10,120 nucleotides of DNA. Source: Hydrogenophaga sp. (GTDB taxonomy: Bacteria > Pseudomonadota > Gammaproteobacteria > Burkholderiales > Burkholderiaceae_C). Of this stretch, positions 7,740 through 10,120 are shown piece after piece. The position numbers were made by a program, and so were the translations under genes. Below the pieces are notes generated by a model, which was not told where the DNA came from, ran no database searches, and saw only the letters and a list, made by a program, of their open reading frames with translations. The stretch covers positions 1-10,120 of the forward strand of contig JAJNQE010000183.1 in assembly GCA_021154985.1 (NCBI GenBank), given 5' to 3'. The first letter of the stretch is position 1. The number at the start of each line of letters is the position of its first letter.

Positions 7740-7787
7740 CGCAGGCCCTGCCTGCGGGTGATGTGGGGCTTGCCCAAGCCTCTTTTC
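7740..7787 (+). promoter_or_regulatory. Two consecutive hairpins with T-rich run in the HNH gene leader
   Basis: CGCAGGC (7740-7746) pairs with GCCTGCG (7750-7756) around a 3-base loop. GGCTT (7767-7771) pairs with AAGCC (7776-7780) around a 4-base loop and is followed by TCTTTTC (7781-7787). On the plus strand this resembles a weak intrinsic terminator 30 bases before the HNH start codon. Just upstream, the AT-rich patch 7713-7723 contains TTGACA (7718-7723), but no acceptable -10 box stands 15-18 bases after it. Confidence 0.35.
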
Positions 7788-7804
7788 CGCTGATGCCCAT
7801 GCAC

Positions 7805-7811
7805 AAAGGAG
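7805..7811 (+). promoter_or_regulatory. Shine-Dalgarno that fixes the TTG start of the HNH gene
   Basis: AAAGGAG lies six bases before the TTG at 7818-7820. The strength and spacing support a genuine TTG start. The nearby in-frame TTG at 7827 lacks such a site, and the ATG at 7793 is in another frame. Confidence 0.8.
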
Positions 7812-7817
7812 TCCGTC

Positions 7818-8375
7818 TTGAAGGTCTTGAAGCTCTCAGCCCAGGGTCTGCCACAGTCGTGGATCAGCCTTGAAGAAGCCGTGTTGCACTATGCGGCGGA
7901 CGAAGTGCGCTGGGAGATGGGGGCCGAGATCGCGGTGTTCCATGGTGGGCACAACGCGATCACCGGGCGGCAGTCCGTCATCAACGTCAATTCCATCATC
8001 GGCACCCAGGGCGTGCCGCGCATCAACCCTTTTGACCTGCGGCCCACGCTGACCAACAGCAAGCTGTTCGCGCGCGATCGCAACGTGTGCGCCTACTGCG
8101 GTGAGCATTTTCATGAAGAGGAACTGACCCGCGAACACATCGTGCCGTTGGGACAGAACGGGCGCGACCTCTGGATGAACGTGGTCACGGCCTGCCGTTC
8201 GTGCAACCACCGCAAGGGCAACCGCACGCCCGAGCAGGCACACATGGGCTTGCTCTATGCGCCCTATGTGCCCAGCCTGTGGGAAGACTTCATCCTGCGC
8301 AACCGCCGCATCCTGGCGGACCAGATGGAGTTTCTGATGTCGCACCTGCCGAAGACCTCCAGGCTGCATGCCTGA
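7818..8375 (+). CDS. HNH endonuclease family protein
   Basis: A 185-residue soluble protein whose C-terminal half is a zinc-bound HNH nuclease fold. The two Cys pairs CAYC (C91, C94) and CRSC (C126, C129) frame REHIVPLGQNG with the general-base His (H107). The second and third motif positions are N121 (WMNVV) and N130 in CNHRKG. The first 80 residues (MKVLKLSAQG onward) are not HNH and contain a GGHNAITG segment and a strand-rich stretch I cannot assign. This layout resembles single-gene HNH proteins I associate with betaproteobacteria, with no known partner. It is the only plus-strand gene here, divergent from ribF and convergent with the hydrolase gene (9 bp apart). There is no methylase, toxin or phage gene beside it, so restriction or homing is not supported. 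The start is TTG. Nuclease family is well supported; target and role are unknown. Confidence 0.88.
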   Translation: MKVLKLSAQGLPQSWISLEEAVLHYAADEVRWEMGAEIAVFHGGHNAITGRQSVINVNSIIGTQGVPRINPFDLRPTLTNSKLFARDRNVCAYCGEHFHEEELTREHIVPLGQNGRDLWMNVVTACRSCNHRKGNRTPEQAHMGLLYAPYVPSLWEDFILRNRRILADQMEFLMSHLPKTSRLHA

Positions 8376-8384
8376 AGCCCTGCA

Positions 8385-9761
8385 TCAGTAGGTCAACTCC
8401 AGAACAACAAGGCGGTTTTCAGCCGCTGACCAGGTGCGTCCAACGATCTTTTCCCCGTTGAACTCAGCCGGGATGGCACGCACGGCGTCTTCCATCAGCT
8501 TGAGCTTGGAACTCGACACACCGGCGCCGGTGGCTGGCACGCCCGGCAGCGCTTTGCCGTCAAACGCCATCTTGTCGCGCTCGGCATCAAAGTAGCCGCG
8601 GGGGCGGGTGAAGGTCACAGTGGACTTCGCGTCCTTGTCGGCGGCCGGGATGCGCTCGGCGCGCAGGTGGATCAGGTCGCTGCTGCGCGGGAAGGGACTG
8701 CGGTAGATGTGCGTGGTGGCGTAGCCGGGCGCGCTGATCACGAACTCGTGGGGCACGCTGGCCTTGGCGGTGAACGGGCCCCAAAGGCCATCAGCGCCCA
8801 CGGTCTTGCTGTGCACCGCAGCGCCCACGCGCTCGCCGGTGGCGGGGTTGGTGGCGTAAACCGTGAGCTGCGCGCCGGGCAGCGGCAGGTTGTTGGCGTA
8901 GCTCCCCGTGGCCGGGTCGGTGGGCACGAGGCCCAGGCCGGTGATCTTGCCGTTGAGCACCACCGGTGTCTGGGGTGTGGGTGCCAGCGTGGTGGGTGCC
9001 TTGCCGGTGATGAATCGGTAAGTGGCGTCGAAGGCGGCGGGTGAGAACGAGGTCTCGCGGTGGTCGATGCGCGGCAACACCACGTTGTTGGCCCCCTTGA
9101 GCGCCGGGCCTGCAAACGTGACATTGGTCGGCGTGCCCTTGGCCCCGATCCACAGGCCGTCGGGCTGTGCGAACTTGTCGTTGTTGTCGGAGCGGATGGT
9201 CATCCACTTCACCGGGCCGGTCACTTCGTCGCCAGCGGCGTTTTTCGGCGCGTTCAGTCCGCTCAGGAATGGCCCGGTGCCCGAGAACTCGTTGCCTTCG
9301 CGAAAGCCCTTGGTTGCCCACACGCCATGGTTGGGCGTGCCGCCCAGCACCGCGTGGCTCACGGTCTTGTCGCCACCCCCGTTCTGGATGTAGTTGCGCA
9401 CCGCGTTGCCGCCGCGCGAGTTGGCCACCAGCACCACCTGCTGTGCGCCAGTGGCTTTGAGCACCTTGTCCACCTCGGCCTTGAGGTAGGCCATGTGCTC
9501 GGTGGTGGAGGTGCGCCCAGGCTGGGCCTTGCTGTCGTCGTCGCGCGCCAGCGGGTAGGGCAGGTCGATCGCGTGCAGGCGCTCGCGCGGCCAGCCGTTG
9601 GACTCGAAACGCCACACCGTGCTCTGCCAGATGGAGGCCGAGTCGCCGTTGCCGTGCACGAACACGATGGGGGGCTGGCTGGCGCCTTGTGGGGCAGTGG
9701 CACAGGCGCCGAGCAGCAGGCTGCCGGCGACCAGGGCGAAGAGGTGGCGGCGGGTGGTCAT
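8385..9761 (-). CDS. Lipoprotein alpha/beta hydrolase (lipase/esterase-like) with beta-rich C-terminal region
   Basis: Predicted exported esterase or lipase of 458 residues. The N-terminus has MTTRR, a hydrophobic stretch and a lipobox LGAC with Cys20 as the lipidation site, so LspA should process it. The hydrolase domain (about 30-255) shows FVHGNGD (34-40) as oxyanion-hole region, the nucleophile elbow ANSRG with S115 (Ala instead of the first Gly of GxSxG), a likely acid among D192/D195 in SDNND, and a His in RIDHRETSF (H234). Residues about 265-375 (VVLNGKITG to HLRAER) look like a carboxypeptidase-regulatory-like beta-sandwich, and a further beta-rich stretch runs to the end. The frame extends 48 codons upstream to 9905, but that part runs through the neighbouring terminator and the 3' end of the dehydrogenase gene. 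GGAG six bases before the ATG at 9761 supports the start chosen. Substrate is unknown: short-chain ester, triglyceride or polyester are all possible. Confidence 0.87.
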   Translation of the reverse strand: MTTRRHLFALVAGSLLLGACATAPQGASQPPIVFVHGNGDSASIWQSTVWRFESNGWPRERLHAIDLPYPLARDDDSKAQPGRTSTTEHMAYLKAEVDKVLKATGAQQVVLVANSRGGNAVRNYIQNGGGDKTVSHAVLGGTPNHGVWATKGFREGNEFSGTGPFLSGLNAPKNAAGDEVTGPVKWMTIRSDNNDKFAQPDGLWIGAKGTPTNVTFAGPALKGANNVVLPRIDHRETSFSPAAFDATYRFITGKAPTTLAPTPQTPVVLNGKITGLGLVPTDPATGSYANNLPLPGAQLTVYATNPATGERVGAAVHSKTVGADGLWGPFTAKASVPHEFVISAPGYATTHIYRSPFPRSSDLIHLRAERIPAADKDAKSTVTFTRPRGYFDAERDKMAFDGKALPGVPATGAGVSSSKLKLMEDAVRAIPAEFNGEKIVGRTWSAAENRLVVLELTY

Positions 9762-9767
9762 GGGTGT

Positions 9768-9771
9768 CTCC
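9768..9771 (-). promoter_or_regulatory. Shine-Dalgarno fixing the hydrolase start
   Basis: The minus strand reads CTGGAGACACCC then ATG, giving GGAG six bases before the start at 9761. It favours this start over the frame extension to 9905. Only about 40 bases separate the ATG from the upstream terminator, so little room is left for a dedicated promoter. Confidence 0.7.
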
Positions 9772-9791
9772 AGATCGTTTTTGGGGTAGCG

Positions 9792-9821
9792 AAAACAAAG
9801 CGGCCCGCTGAGTGCGGGCCG
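9792..9821 (-). terminator. Intrinsic terminator after the acyl-CoA dehydrogenase gene
   Basis: CGGCCCGC (9801-9808) and GCGGGCCG (9814-9821) form a perfect 8-bp GC stem with a 5-base loop. On the minus strand it is followed directly by CTTTGTTTTC, a U-rich tract. It begins 16 bases after the dehydrogenase stop. Orientation and U-tract fit termination of the minus-strand transcript. Confidence 0.82.
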
Positions 9822-9837
9822 TTGGACGGGAGGTCTG

Positions 9838-10120
9838 TCAGGCGAACACGCCAGCGGTGTCCTGCATGCGGCTGGACACCTCGCCGAGGTGGTGCAAGGT
9901 GTCACCGAAGCTCATTTCCATCTGCGTGAGCTTCTTGAAATAGTGGCTCACGATGTACTCGTCCGTCACGCCGATGCCACCATGCAGTTGCACGGCCTGC
10001 TGGCCCACAAAACGCATCGATTGACCCAGTTGCACCTTGGCGCGCGCCATGGCGGCGCGGCGCTCTGCGGCAGGGGCGCCCAGCTTGAGGCTGGCGTAAT
10101 AGCTCATCGAGCGGGCCAGT
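9838..10120 (-). CDS. Acyl-CoA dehydrogenase family protein, C-terminal part (cut by window edge)
   Basis: Only the last 94 or so codons lie in the window, and the frame stays open to the right edge, so the true start is outside. The visible protein has the FAD-dependent acyl-CoA dehydrogenase C-terminal helical domain. It includes the FAD-contacting block QLHGGIGVTDEY followed by IVSHYFKKLTQME, and ends in SSRMQDTAGVFA. The family oxidises an acyl-CoA to the 2-enoyl-CoA, passing electrons to ETF. The HGGIGVTDEY sequence and the short tail resemble the small-subunit type described for pimeloyl-CoA dehydrogenases, but this fragment is too short to fix the substrate. The Met at 10105-10107 is internal (LARSM precedes it), not the start. 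A strong terminator follows, so this gene ends its own transcript. Confidence 0.9.
   Translation of the reverse strand, partial: LARSMSYYASLKLGAPAAERRAAMARAKVQLGQSMRFVGQQAVQLHGGIGVTDEYIVSHYFKKLTQMEMSFGDTLHHLGEVSSRMQDTAGVFA

Noticed and set aside
7718..7746. TTGACA as the -35 box of a promoter for the HNH gene
   Set aside because: The six bases are a perfect -35 match, but the position 17 bases on reads GCAGGC and neighbouring spacings are no better. No sigma-70 promoter can be claimed.
6575..7873. 432-codon plus-strand open frame opposite ribF running into the HNH gene
   Set aside because: It is a shadow of ribF. Its last 27 codons (ATG at 7793) overlap the HNH start out of frame and have no ribosome-binding site, so I do not call a leader peptide either.
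9762..9905. 48-codon N-terminal extension of the hydrolase
   Set aside because: It passes through the intrinsic terminator and into the dehydrogenase 3' end, and it would bury the signal peptide and lipobox. The ATG at 9761 has a proper Shine-Dalgarno.

Overview
The window is high-GC (roughly 65-70%) chromosomal DNA from a betaproteobacterium, most likely Burkholderiales/Comamonadaceae (Hydrogenophaga-, Acidovorax- or Variovorax-like). This placement comes from protein style, gene order and an intergenic repeat resembling one I remember from that group; no database search was run. Seven protein genes are visible. Six are on the minus strand and one is on the plus strand. There are no tRNA or rRNA genes, insertion sequences, phage genes or CRISPR arrays.

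Reading in the direction of minus-strand transcription (right to left), the right edge holds the 3' end of an acyl-CoA dehydrogenase gene (9838-10120, cut by the window) with a convincing intrinsic terminator after it. Next is a secreted or lipoprotein alpha/beta hydrolase with a beta-rich C-terminal region (8385-9761). It converges, with only 9 bp between stops, on a plus-strand HNH endonuclease-family gene (7818-8375) that uses a TTG start behind a near-perfect Shine-Dalgarno. The 190-bp divergent region 7628-7817 carries two small hairpins, the second followed by a T-rich run, in the likely leader of the HNH gene.

The core of the window is the housekeeping cluster ribF (FMN/FAD synthesis), ileS (isoleucyl-tRNA synthetase), lspA (lipoprotein signal peptidase). 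ileS and lspA overlap by one base. Between ribF and ileS lies a 24-bp imperfect inverted repeat. lspA is followed, 68 bp on, by a Na/phosphate cotransporter-family gene with a C-terminal PhoU-like domain, and then by a class V PLP-dependent aminotransferase (63-1211). Bases 1-62 lie beyond the aminotransferase stop and show no recognisable feature.

This is mostly an ordinary core-genome region, and I do not see a multi-gene novel system. The points most worth checking are a low-GC, odd-codon segment inside the 3' part of ileS that suggests intragenic recombination, the inverted repeat inside the ribF-ileS cluster, the structured leader of the stand-alone HNH gene, and an insertion in the riboflavin-kinase substrate motif of RibF. 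The very long open frames opposite nearly every gene are what high GC produces, and I treat them as shadows.
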